Shown in pieces: positions 38,685-46,920 of a DNA stretch of 64,000 nt. This stretch comes from Streptococcus taonis. GTDB taxonomy: Bacteria; Bacillota; Bacilli; Lactobacillales; Streptococcaceae. Each line of letters opens with the position of its first letter. The first letter of the stretch is position 1. The stretch lies in contig NZ_JARZZP010000009.1 of assembly GCF_029948085.1 (NCBI RefSeq), forward strand, positions 43,004-107,003, read 5' to 3'. A program made the position numbers and the translations under genes. The notes beneath the pieces are model-generated. The model did no database searches. It was given only the letters and a program-made list of their open reading frames with translations, and was not told the DNA's origin.

Positions 38685-40295
38685 ATGACCCAAAAACAAA
38701 TCACAGATAGAATGATTCGCATTGGTTTGATTGTGCTACCATTTTTTATTTTTTATGGATATAGATTGATGAAAGGCTTTGAATATCCAGTCGTAGATGA
38801 TATCATGGTCAATCAAACCATACTATCTGGTGATAATATGTTGCTCCCTTACATTGGGATTATGTTGTCATCTGCTTTAGTATTCCTTCAGCAATTGTTT
38901 ACAACTTGGAATGTTTATTTTATTTTCCTAGCCCTTAGTTTTTGCTTGAGCTTTAGTGTATACTTGGATTCTTTTTTCAGGAAGAAACTTTATTTTGTTC
39001 TTCCCCTACTTGTTATACTTCAAATGATTTTGATGAAGTATTTCTCGTTTTCAGTAATTGCTTATTTGTTGTCTACAGCAGGGATACTTTTATTATTCGA
39101 TAGAAAATACATCGTAGGAGCTCTGTTGTCTCTGATTGGATTGTCGATTAGACCGCAAATCATTGCCAGTTTATTGCTACTTTTACTGCCGTTTCTAGTT
39201 TTTGAAGTAATCAAAGAGAAAAAGAAAAAAGAGCTTTTCGTATTATCTGCTCTTATTTTACTTATCTTTGCTTCTAATAAAGTTTACACCTTAACGAAAC
39301 CAGATGTTCAAGAATACCTAACTTGGAATACTCTGAGTACCAATTTGAGAGATTTCCCTGCAATTGATTATGAGAAGCATGCCAAGGAATTTCAGGAATT
39401 GGGGGTCAGTGAAAACGACTTATCTGCTTCAACCTACTGGTTATTTGCTGAAAAAGATGCTTTGAACAATGAGTTGTTAACAAAAATTCAATCCGTACGT
39501 TCTTTCTCTGAGAAGTACTCCTTTAATGTATTTCAGATGGTGAAAGATTATTTCCAAAACATTATTTTGACAACCTTTCTTCTTGTTATGGTTGGCTGGT
39601 TTTTGTTGTTCAAGCCTAAGAAAGTCTATGGCTGGTTACTCCCGCTTGTTCCATTTGCACTCATCGGTGCACTATTTGTTAGGCAGAGAGTAGTAGAACG
39701 TGTTTATATCCCGATTATCGTTAGCTTTTTAATCTTTTTCGTCTACTATGCGCCCTTATTTTACAATAAGCGTAAACTGTTGAAAGAAAGAGGAATTTTT
39801 TATAGTCTACAACTTGTAGGAATGCTGGCGAGTATGGCCTGGGTAAATAGTGTGGGACAAGAACTTTACTGGTTCCCAATCATTCAATCATCCATGATAT
39901 CAGAGTATCATGATGTAGTGGAAAAACATTCTGATAAATTGCTTGTTTTTGGCGGTTATGGAACACTTGTCAATTCTCAACCAAGCTTGGCTACGATTAG
40001 AATGAAGCCTGATCAGTTAATTGAAAATACAACAACCTTAGGTAATTGGCAAACTTTTTCGCCACATTACTATCAATTAATGGAAAACTACAATGTGGAG
40101 GACCCTAGTAATCTTCTTTCATCGGCTTTAGATAAGGAGAACATCCTATTCTTTTGGTCACCTTCCTCAGGAAATATGGATCGGGTCAAAAAAATTATGA
40201 AAGAACATTACCAGAAAGATGTTTATTTTGAAGAAGTTGAGTTGGTCACTTCTGATATGAATCTTTATCGACTAAGAACAGGAGAAGATAGATAG
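38685..40295 (+). CDS. Polytopic membrane protein, GtrII-like glucosyltransferase candidate
   Basis: 536 residues with about ten to eleven membrane helices and two larger outside loops, one near residues 215-290 and a C-terminal one of about 130 residues. The start (GYRLMKGFEYPVVDDI) has an acidic pair after the first helix, as in GT-C type enzymes that use lipid-linked sugars, such as the GtrII family. No close family is certain. It is first in a three-gene set with an acyltransferase and a GtrB-like enzyme, which supports a sugar-transfer role outside the cell. Confidence 0.6.
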   Translation: MTQKQITDRMIRIGLIVLPFFIFYGYRLMKGFEYPVVDDIMVNQTILSGDNMLLPYIGIMLSSALVFLQQLFTTWNVYFIFLALSFCLSFSVYLDSFFRKKLYFVLPLLVILQMILMKYFSFSVIAYLLSTAGILLLFDRKYIVGALLSLIGLSIRPQIIASLLLLLLPFLVFEVIKEKKKKELFVLSALILLIFASNKVYTLTKPDVQEYLTWNTLSTNLRDFPAIDYEKHAKEFQELGVSENDLSASTYWLFAEKDALNNELLTKIQSVRSFSEKYSFNVFQMVKDYFQNIILTTFLLVMVGWFLLFKPKKVYGWLLPLVPFALIGALFVRQRVVERVYIPIIVSFLIFFVYYAPLFYNKRKLLKERGIFYSLQLVGMLASMAWVNSVGQELYWFPIIQSSMISEYHDVVEKHSDKLLVFGGYGTLVNSQPSLATIRMKPDQLIENTTTLGNWQTFSPHYYQLMENYNVEDPSNLLSSALDKENILFFWSPSSGNMDRVKKIMKEHYQKDVYFEEVELVTSDMNLYRLRTGEDR

Positions 40296-40296
40296 G

Positions 40297-41328
40297 ATGA
40301 AAAAGCGCATAGGTTACCTAGATATGGCTAAGGGGCTAGCGATTATACTTGTTATTATAGGGCATAGCAGTTTTGTGCCTCTTGGTGCAAAAATACTCCT
40401 CTATGTTTTTCATATCCCCTTATTTTTCTTCTTGTCAGGTTTTACTTTAAATGTCACTAAATACAAAACATTTAAGGAATATTTTCTTAGTAAGGTGAAA
40501 AGTTTGGTTGTACCCTTTTTTTACCTGAATATTTTTGTTTTCCTCTTTCAACTCTTTGTCATGTATCCTGAACAAGTGTTTAGTTTTAACCTTATTCATT
40601 TTGCTAAACAATTATTACTGTCAGATAGACTGCATGTTTATTTTCAGTTATGGTTTCTGAATGTCATGTTCTTGGCTCATGTTGTTAGTTACTTCATTCT
40701 GAGAAGAAAATGGTCGATTGGTCAATGGATACTAATTGCTATTTCCCTCTTATTCTTGGTCGTTCTAGGACAAAAAGTTTATTCTTGGAATTTTTATCTT
40801 ATCTGGAATATTGATCTAGTTCCTGTAGCCATCATTTTTACACTCTTAGGTGTCGGTGTGAGAAAATATTTAGCGCAACTGGAAAAGTTTTTTGCAATAT
40901 ACTATTTACCAGTTGCCTTATTGCTAACTATGGTGATAGGTAAACTAAACTATAATTTGAGCGGGAAACAGATTGTTGATCTTTACTATCAACAGATTGG
41001 AAACCATCTCTTGTTTTACATTGCTGCAATTTCAGGTATATGGTCCACCCTCATATTCTTTAAGTCAATTCCTGAAATGACTCTCTTGAAATCAATCGGT
41101 CAAAGAACCTTGATTTACTATGGTGTCCATGCCCCGATTGTTTTAGTATTGGTAGAAAAATTAGTTTTACAATTATCTACAAGATATACCGGTATTTTTG
41201 TGAATGCCTATATTACAACAAGTGTTGTGACAATATTGACTTTGGTAGGGTGTGAATTGATTGTCAGAGTATTTAGAGGGACTAATTTCCCTTTTGGATT
41301 TAAGAGGTTAGGAGACAAAAATGAGTAG
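40297..41328 (+). CDS. Acyltransferase 3 family membrane protein
   Basis: 343 residues with about ten membrane helices. The start RIGYLDMAKGLAIILVIIGHS is the acyltransferase-3 motif (Arg and the catalytic His after the first helix), and FHIPLFFFLSGF is the second family signature. These enzymes O-acetylate surface sugars. It follows the GtrII-like gene by 1 bp and overlaps the glycosyltransferase by 8 bp. Confidence 0.85.
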   Translation: MKKRIGYLDMAKGLAIILVIIGHSSFVPLGAKILLYVFHIPLFFFLSGFTLNVTKYKTFKEYFLSKVKSLVVPFFYLNIFVFLFQLFVMYPEQVFSFNLIHFAKQLLLSDRLHVYFQLWFLNVMFLAHVVSYFILRRKWSIGQWILIAISLLFLVVLGQKVYSWNFYLIWNIDLVPVAIIFTLLGVGVRKYLAQLEKFFAIYYLPVALLLTMVIGKLNYNLSGKQIVDLYYQQIGNHLLFYIAAISGIWSTLIFFKSIPEMTLLKSIGQRTLIYYGVHAPIVLVLVEKLVLQLSTRYTGIFVNAYITTSVVTILTLVGCELIVRVFRGTNFPFGFKRLGDKNE

Positions 41329-42289
41329 AAATAATCCGATTTTATATATCGTGATTCCATGTTATAACGAAGAGCAGGTATTGCCTCATACTAACCCAAT
41401 GTTTGTGGGAAAAATAGAGGAGCTTGTGAAAAATCAAGAGGTTCATCCAAATAGTAAGGTCATGTATGTGAATGATGGCAGTAAGGATAAAACTTGGGAA
41501 CTTATCCAAGAATATGCTTCATCGAATCCATTTGTTGTAGGTATTTCTCAAAGTCGAAACCGTGGTCATCAAAGTAGTGTTCTTGCTGGGATGTATGAAG
41601 CTGCAGAATTTGCGGATATCGTGATTACCATTGATGCAGATGGTCAAGATGATATTGATTGTATGAATCAGATGATTGCTGAATATAAGTCAGGTTCAGA
41701 GATTGTCTACGGCGTTCGTGATAACCGAGAGACAGATTCGGCTTTTAAACGTATTACAGCAGAGGGATTCTATAAAGTGATGCATTTATTTGGAGCGGAT
41801 GTCGTTTTTAATCATGCTGATTATCGTTTAGTCTCAAAACGATTTCTACAGGAATTATCCAAGTTTAAAGAAGTCAACTTATTCCTTCGTGGACTGATGC
41901 CTCTTGTAGGATTTAAGTATTCCTACGTGACCTATAAACGTCATGAACGGATTGCTGGTGAGAGTCACTATCCACTCTCTAAAATGCTTGGTCTAGCTAT
42001 GGATGGAATTACTAGCTTATCGATTAAACCAATCCGTTTGATTACTAGCTTGGGAGTTATGACTTCACTGTTTAGTTTTTTGTTGATCATCTGGGTTTTG
42101 TGGAGCAAATTTGCTGGTACAGTAGTAGCTGGTTGGGCCAGTACCTACGCAATTGTAAGCTTACTTGGCGGGGTTCAACTCATTAGTCTTGGTGTAATTG
42201 GGGAATATATCGGAAAAATCTATCTAGAAACGAAAAAACGTCCAAGATATATTATCAGCGATCGCACCTATGATGAGAGTGATGAGTAA
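41321..42289 (+). CDS. GtrB-like family 2 glycosyltransferase
   Basis: 322 residues. The GT2 domain has YIVIPCYNEEQVLP, VNDGSKD and the DxD region TIDADGQDD; two C-terminal membrane helices follow (SLGVMTSLFSFLLIIWVLW and VSLLGGVQLISLGVIGEYIG). This is the layout of GtrB, which loads a sugar onto undecaprenyl phosphate. The ribosome site TTAGGAG lies inside the acyltransferase gene. No GtrA-type flippase gene is visible beside it. Confidence 0.88.
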   Translation: MSRNNPILYIVIPCYNEEQVLPHTNPMFVGKIEELVKNQEVHPNSKVMYVNDGSKDKTWELIQEYASSNPFVVGISQSRNRGHQSSVLAGMYEAAEFADIVITIDADGQDDIDCMNQMIAEYKSGSEIVYGVRDNRETDSAFKRITAEGFYKVMHLFGADVVFNHADYRLVSKRFLQELSKFKEVNLFLRGLMPLVGFKYSYVTYKRHERIAGESHYPLSKMLGLAMDGITSLSIKPIRLITSLGVMTSLFSFLLIIWVLWSKFAGTVVAGWASTYAIVSLLGGVQLISLGVIGEYIGKIYLETKKRPRYIISDRTYDESDE

Positions 42290-42303
42290 CCTCACCTCAA
42301 AAC

Positions 42304-42331
42304 TTGAAAACTTTTGAAATTCTGATATAAT
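42304..42331 (+). promoter_or_regulatory. Promoter of the mgtA riboswitch transcript
   Basis: TTGAAA (42304-42309), 16-bp spacer, TATAAT (42326-42331) with TG one base upstream (extended -10). Confidence 0.7.
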
Positions 42332-42335
42332 AGAA

Positions 42336-42404
42336 CTACTCAAGGGAGTAGCTGGCGGTTAACCGCGATAGTGTCGTCATTACGAATTATTTCCGGCACT
42401 ATAT
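42336..42404 (+). ncRNA. yybP-ykoY manganese riboswitch aptamer
   Basis: The segment has CAAGGGAGTAGC, a perfect GCGGTTAACCGC hairpin and ATAGTG...CGGCACTAT closing a second arm, in the order seen in yybP-ykoY aptamers. It sits between a promoter and an intrinsic terminator upstream of a P-type ATPase, which is the known arrangement for Mn2+-sensing control of pneumococcal mgtA. Mn2+ binding would favour read-through. Confidence 0.85.
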
Positions 42405-42412
42405 TAAACAGC

Positions 42413-42448
42413 GAGACTTGTTTTTTTAAAAAACAGGTCTCTTTTTTT
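42413..42448 (+). terminator. Riboswitch expression-platform terminator
   Basis: GAGACTTGTTTTTT pairs with AAAAAACAGGTCTC and is followed by TTTTTTT, ending 30 nt before the mgtA start. Confidence 0.85.
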
Positions 42449-42478
42449 GTAAAAAGAGGCCAAAAGGAGGAGACTGTT

Positions 42479-45163
42479 TTGTCAAAAGAACAAAATAAAG
42501 ACTTGTTTTACACACAAGCCTCAGAAGAAGTCCTAAAGAACCTGGACTCATCGATCGAAGGTTTGTCAACTACTCAAGCTCAAGAACGCTTAGCGACTTA
42601 TGGTCGTAATGAGTTGGAAGAGGGAGAGAAACGTAGCCTACTAGCTAAATTCCTTGATCAATTTAAGGATTTGATGATTATCATCTTGCTTGCGGCAGCG
42701 GCACTTTCTGTGATTACAGAAGGAATGGACGGTCTAACGGATGCCATTATCATCTTGGCCGTTGTTGTCTTGAATGCTGCCTTTGGGGTTTACCAAGAAG
42801 GGCAAGCAGAAGCAGCCATTGAAGCTCTGAAAAATATGTCTAGCCCGATGGCCCGTGTTCGTCGTGATGGTCATGTTATTGAGATTGACTCAAAAGAATT
42901 GGTACCTGGGGACATCGTCTTGCTTGAAGCGGGAGATGTCGTGCCTGCAGATATGCGTTTGTTTGAAGCAGCTTCTCTTAAAATAGAAGAAGCAGCTCTT
43001 ACAGGGGAGTCTGTGCCAGTTGAAAAAGATGTGACAGGACTTGTTGAAGCAGATGCTGGTATCGGGGATCGTGTTAACATGGGTTACCAAAACTCAAACG
43101 TAACATACGGTCGTGGTATTGGTGTCGTGACCAACACTGGTATGTATACAGAAGTTGGTAAGATTGCAGATATGTTGGCTAATGCCGACGAGACAGAGAC
43201 ACCATTGAAGCAAAGCCTGGAACAATTATCTAAGGCCTTGACTTACTTAATCATTGTGATTGCAGTGATTACCTTCTTGGTTGGTGTCTTTGTTCGTGGA
43301 GAACATCCATTAGAAGGCTTGATGGTGGCGGTTGCCCTTGCAGTAGCTGCTATTCCAGAAGGGCTTCCTGCCATTGTAACCATCGTTCTATCTTTGGGAA
43401 CTACAACCCTTGCAAAACGTAATTCGATTGTCCGTAAATTGCCAGCGGTTGAAACGCTTGGTTCAACAGAAATCATTGCATCTGATAAAACAGGTACCTT
43501 GACCATGAACCAAATGACGGTTGAAAAAGTTTATACCAACGGTCAATTGCAAAGCTCGGCATCTGAAATTGCTGCTAACAACAATACGCTACGTATCATG
43601 AACTTTGCCAATGACACCAAGGTGGATCCATCTGGCAAGCTGATTGGGGATCCAACGGAGACAGCTCTTGTACAGTTTGGTTTGGACCACAACTTTGATG
43701 TTCGTGAAGTCTTGGAAGATGAGCCACGTGTAGCTGAATTGCCATTTGACTCTGATCGTAAGCTCATGTCTACCATCCATAAGGAAGCAGATGGCTCTTA
43801 CTTTATCGCTGTCAAGGGTGCGCCTGACCAATTGCTCAAGCGCGTGACTCGTATCGAAGTCAATGGGGAAGTTCGCCCAATCACAGAAGAAGATAAAAAT
43901 GCCATCCTTGCAACCAACAAAGACTTGGCTAAACAAGCCCTTCGTGTCTTGATGATGGCTTACAAGACAAGTAACGAAATTCCAACCTTGGAATCTGAAA
44001 TTGTTGAATCTGACCTTATTTTCTCTGGTTTGGTCGGCATGATTGACCCTGAGCGTCCAGAAGCTGCAGAAGCTGTTCGTGTAGCTAAAGAAGCAGGGAT
44101 CCGTCCAATCATGATCACAGGTGACCACCAAGATACAGCGGAAGCTATTGCCAAACGTCTCGGAATCATCGATCCAAATGATACAGAAGATCATGTCTTC
44201 ACTGGTGCGGAGTTGAATGAACTCACGGATGAAGAATTCCAAAAAGTCTTCAAGCAATACTCTGTTTATGCTCGTGTATCACCTGAGCACAAGGTTCGTA
44301 TCGTGAAAGCATGGCAAAATGAAGGTAAGGTTGTTGCCATGACGGGTGATGGGGTCAACGATGCGCCTTCACTTAAGACAGCTGACATCGGTATCGGTAT
44401 GGGGATTACAGGTACTGAAGTTTCTAAGGGAGCTTCGGATATGGTCCTTGCTGATGATAACTTTGCAACCATTATCGTAGCGGTAGAAGAAGGACGTAAG
44501 GTCTTCTCAAATATCCAAAAATCAATCCAATACCTCTTGTCTGCTAATATGGCTGAAGTTTTCACCATCTTCTTTGCAACCTTGTTTGGTTGGGATGTGC
44601 TTCAACCAGTGCATTTGCTATGGATTAACCTGGTAACAGATACGCTTCCAGCTATCGCTCTTGGGGTTGAACCAGCTGAGCCAGGCGTTATGACTCACAA
44701 ACCTCGTGGACGTAAGTCTAACTTCTTTGATGGTGGTGTCTTCGGAGCAATCATTTATCAAGGAATCTTCCAAACCATGCTAGTTCTAGGTGTTTATGGT
44801 TGGGCTCTTCTCTTCCCAGAGCACCAAAGTCATACTGAAATCCATGCGGATGCCCTTACCATGGCTTTTGCAACTCTCGGTTTGATCCAATTGCTCCATG
44901 CCTTTAACGTTAAGTCGGTTTACCAATCTATCTTTAAAGTGGGACTCTTTACCAACAAGACCTTTAACTGGTCTATCCCAGTTGCCTTCGTCCTCTTTGT
45001 GGTGACAATTTTGGTTCCTGGATTTAATAATCTCTTCCACGTTTCAAACTTGAGCTTGACTCAATGGATGGTGGTCGCTGTTGGAGCGCTTATGATTGTA
45101 GTCCTTGTTGAGATTGTCAAAGCAGTTCAACGAGCACTTGGAAAAGATAAAAACGCTATTTAA
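42479..45163 (+). CDS. mgtA: P-type cation ATPase, Mn2+/Ca2+ exporter type
   Basis: 894 residues from TTG 42479 with AAAGGAGG 8 nt upstream; the longer in-frame reading from 42371 runs through the riboswitch and is rejected. P-type motifs: TGES, PEGLP in the fourth membrane helix, phosphorylation site DKTGTLT, and TGDGVNDAPS. The PEGL motif and length match the PacL/Ca2+ type. Under the yybP-ykoY switch, it most likely exports Mn2+ (and perhaps Ca2+). The symbol follows pneumococcal usage. Confidence 0.93.
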   Translation: MSKEQNKDLFYTQASEEVLKNLDSSIEGLSTTQAQERLATYGRNELEEGEKRSLLAKFLDQFKDLMIIILLAAAALSVITEGMDGLTDAIIILAVVVLNAAFGVYQEGQAEAAIEALKNMSSPMARVRRDGHVIEIDSKELVPGDIVLLEAGDVVPADMRLFEAASLKIEEAALTGESVPVEKDVTGLVEADAGIGDRVNMGYQNSNVTYGRGIGVVTNTGMYTEVGKIADMLANADETETPLKQSLEQLSKALTYLIIVIAVITFLVGVFVRGEHPLEGLMVAVALAVAAIPEGLPAIVTIVLSLGTTTLAKRNSIVRKLPAVETLGSTEIIASDKTGTLTMNQMTVEKVYTNGQLQSSASEIAANNNTLRIMNFANDTKVDPSGKLIGDPTETALVQFGLDHNFDVREVLEDEPRVAELPFDSDRKLMSTIHKEADGSYFIAVKGAPDQLLKRVTRIEVNGEVRPITEEDKNAILATNKDLAKQALRVLMMAYKTSNEIPTLESEIVESDLIFSGLVGMIDPERPEAAEAVRVAKEAGIRPIMITGDHQDTAEAIAKRLGIIDPNDTEDHVFTGAELNELTDEEFQKVFKQYSVYARVSPEHKVRIVKAWQNEGKVVAMTGDGVNDAPSLKTADIGIGMGITGTEVSKGASDMVLADDNFATIIVAVEEGRKVFSNIQKSIQYLLSANMAEVFTIFFATLFGWDVLQPVHLLWINLVTDTLPAIALGVEPAEPGVMTHKPRGRKSNFFDGGVFGAIIYQGIFQTMLVLGVYGWALLFPEHQSHTEIHADALTMAFATLGLIQLLHAFNVKSVYQSIFKVGLFTNKTFNWSIPVAFVLFVVTILVPGFNNLFHVSNLSLTQWMVVAVGALMIVVLVEIVKAVQRALGKDKNAI

Positions 45164-45170
45164 GCATTGA

Positions 45171-45196
45171 AAAGTCATCTTCGGATGGCTTTTTTG
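45171..45196 (+). terminator. Terminator after mgtA
   Basis: AAAGTCATC pairs with GATGGCTTT around a TTCG tetraloop, followed by TTTT. Confidence 0.85.
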
Positions 45197-45269
45197 CTTT
45201 TATATAAAGATAAACTGAACAAGATTTTTATGCTATAATCAAGTAGAGATAAAGATGGAGGAAAGAGTC

Positions 45270-45680
45270 TTGGAAAAGAAAATTGTAAAAGATATCTTGT
45301 TTTTGTCGCAGGTATCCCAGCCTGCTAGTCAGGAAGATCTACCCCTAGCAAAGGACTTGCAGGATACCCTATTGGCTAACCGAGAAACCTGTGTTGGGCT
45401 AGCGGCCAATATGATTGGGGTACAAAAACGCGTCATTATTTTTAATATCGGAATGATTCCCATGGTTATGTTTAATCCAGTTCTCCAATCTTTTGAAGGG
45501 TCATACGAAACAGAGGAAGGTTGTTTGTCTTTGACTGGTGTAAGGCCAACAACTCGGTATGAAAAGATTACCGTGGCTTATCGCGATATTCATTGGCAAG
45601 AACAGACCATTACCCTGACAGGATTTCCTGCTCAGATTTGTCAGCATGAATTGGACCATTTAGAAGGGATTATCATATAA
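45270..45680 (+). CDS. Peptide deformylase-like protein with altered motif 1
   Basis: 136 residues from TTG 45270, with GGAGG 8 nt upstream; ATG 45255 overlaps that site. Motif 2 (EGCLSL) and motif 3 (QHELDHLEG, HExxH zinc site) are intact. Motif 1, normally GLAAPQIG, reads GLAANMIG, so the glutamine that contacts the reaction intermediate is Met. It may be inactive or specialised; a true deformylase should exist elsewhere. An extended -10 (TGCTATAAT, 45231-45239) precedes it. Confidence 0.8.
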   Translation: MEKKIVKDILFLSQVSQPASQEDLPLAKDLQDTLLANRETCVGLAANMIGVQKRVIIFNIGMIPMVMFNPVLQSFEGSYETEEGCLSLTGVRPTTRYEKITVAYRDIHWQEQTITLTGFPAQICQHELDHLEGIII

Positions 45681-45753
45681 GCAGGTTCAGATTATCTTTC
45701 ACTAGAATAGTGGAGGATTTCTTAAACTAGCTAAGAAAAAAAACTCGTTTTTC

Positions 45754-45782
45754 TTGCACTCTTGTTTGAAATTTGAGACAAT
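45754..45782 (+). promoter_or_regulatory. Promoter of the 54-residue membrane protein
   Basis: TTGCAC (45754-45759), 17-bp spacer, GACAAT (45777-45782), 33 bp before the ATG. Confidence 0.5.
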
Positions 45783-45814
45783 GAATGAAAGAATAATAAA
45801 TGGAGGACAGTCAA

Positions 45815-45979
45815 ATGGGATTTTATCTGATGATTGGTTCGATGTTGCTTGGTCTTTTCGCTTTGAAGATAGGATTTTCTCATCTAAAGGAGAAAAAGTT
45901 TACTCTGTCATCTATCTTGACAAGCTGCCTTGGGACAGCACTAGTTCTCTTTGCAATCTGGTTAGGATTGCCAAAATAA
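45815..45979 (+). CDS. 54-residue membrane protein
   Basis: ATG 45815 has GGAGG (45803-45807) at 7 nt, a promoter upstream and a terminator 10 bp after the stop, so it forms a complete unit. The protein has two membrane helices (GFYLMIGSMLLGLFALKIGF and ILTSCLGTALVLFAIWLGL) joined by a short basic loop (SHLKEKKFT). Function unknown. A longer overlapping reading in another frame (45754-46062) has no ribosome site and runs through the terminator. Confidence 0.7.
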   Translation: MGFYLMIGSMLLGLFALKIGFSHLKEKKFTLSSILTSCLGTALVLFAIWLGLPK

Positions 45980-45988
45980 GGAAAGAAG

Positions 45989-46012
45989 CCTCGGTATTCA
46001 CCGAGGTTTTTA
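45989..46012 (+). terminator. Terminator after the 54-residue gene
   Basis: CCTCGGT pairs with ACCGAGG around a 4-nt loop, followed by TTTTT. Confidence 0.85.
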
Positions 46013-46023
46013 GGCTCAAATCC

Positions 46024-46052
46024 TTGGTAGTCTTAAAAAAATATGCTACACT
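46024..46052 (+). promoter_or_regulatory. yaaA promoter placing the start site at the ATG
   Basis: TTGGTA (46024-46029), 17-bp spacer, TACACT (46047-46052) preceded by TGC (extended -10). The ATG at 46059 is 7 nt after the -10, where transcription would begin, and no ribosome site lies between. Confidence 0.6.
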
Positions 46053-46058
46053 AACACT

Positions 46059-46781
46059 ATGAAAATTCTAATCCCAACTGCAAAAGAAATGAATACAAAT
46101 ATTCCTAGTTTTGAAGCAAATCCTTTGCGTCTTGAAAGTCAGGCTGTAGTGGATGCATTAGCGACATATTCTGCCCAAGAGCTGGAAAGTTTTTATAAAA
46201 TCTCTGCCGAAAAAGCACAAGAAGAGTATGACCATATCCAGGCCTTGAAAAATGAAACTGCGACAAACTATCCAGCCTTGCACCTCTTTGATGGACTCAT
46301 GTATCGCAACATCAAACGGGACAATCTCACCAAGGAGGAGCAAACCTATCTGGAGAAACACCTCATGATAACGTCAGCTCTCTATGGTGTGATTCCAGCC
46401 TTTGAACCGATTGCGCCTCACAGACTGGACTTTTTGATGAAACTCAAAGTCGCTGGAAAAAGCTTGAAAAGTCATTGGCAGGCAGCCTATGAGGAGTCGA
46501 TGAAGGGTGAAGAACTAATCTTTTCACTCTTGTCTTCTGAATTTGAAACTGTCTTCCCTAAAGAAATCCGTGAGAAAATGGTGACCTTCAAGTTCATGGA
46601 AGATAGAGATGGAAAACTAAAAATCCACTCAACTATTTCTAAAAAATCCCGAGGAGCCTTTTTGACAGCCTTGATGGAAGGTCAAGTAAGCTCGGTTGAA
46701 GAGATTGCAAAACTCAGCTTTGTGGGTTTTCATTATCGAGAAGATCTGTCTAGCGACAAGGAATTGGCTTTTGTGAAATAG
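46059..46781 (+). CDS. yaaA: Peroxide stress protein YaaA
   Basis: 240 residues, the full YaaA (DUF328) length. The start MKILIPTAKEMN, the ALHLFDGLMYRNI block and the C-terminal GAFLTALM and FVGFHYRE segments are family features. In E. coli YaaA lowers free iron during peroxide stress. There is no Shine-Dalgarno sequence and the predicted start of transcription coincides with the ATG, so the message may be leaderless. Confidence 0.9.
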   Translation: MKILIPTAKEMNTNIPSFEANPLRLESQAVVDALATYSAQELESFYKISAEKAQEEYDHIQALKNETATNYPALHLFDGLMYRNIKRDNLTKEEQTYLEKHLMITSALYGVIPAFEPIAPHRLDFLMKLKVAGKSLKSHWQAAYEESMKGEELIFSLLSSEFETVFPKEIREKMVTFKFMEDRDGKLKIHSTISKKSRGAFLTALMEGQVSSVEEIAKLSFVGFHYREDLSSDKELAFVK

Positions 46782-46795
46782 ATAGAAAATAGGGT

Positions 46796-46834
46796 CTGTC
46801 CTAAATTGTACCAAGGCAGGCTTTTTATGATTTG
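46796..46834 (+). terminator. Terminator after yaaA
   Basis: GTCTGTC pairs (with G-U pairs) with GGCAGGC, followed by TTTTTA. Confidence 0.55.
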
Positions 46835-46880
46835 ATGCTTCTATTTTTAGTTTAGAATGGTAGGAATTTTCACACAATTT

Positions 46881-46889
46881 TGGTATAAT
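46881..46889 (+). promoter_or_regulatory. Extended -10 of hom-thrB
   Basis: TGGTATAAT, 32 bp before the hom ATG; no good -35 was seen. Confidence 0.5.
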
Positions 46890-46920
46890 AGGACTATTAG
46901 AAAATTTCAAGGAGACAAAC

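Noticed and set aside
42381-42389. TACGAATT resembling a late-competence (ComX) box
   Set aside because: It lies inside the riboswitch aptamer, differs from the consensus and is not placed as a promoter.
42371-42478. Upstream extension of the ATPase frame
   Set aside because: It crosses the riboswitch and terminator, while TTG 42479 has a perfect ribosome site.
43589-44257. 222-residue antisense frame within mgtA
   Set aside because: Cys/Phe-rich shadow of a strongly coding P-type ATPase, with no start signals.
45754-46062. 102-residue frame between the deformylase-like gene and yaaA
   Set aside because: No ribosome site, runs through a terminator, and overlaps a shorter frame with good signals.
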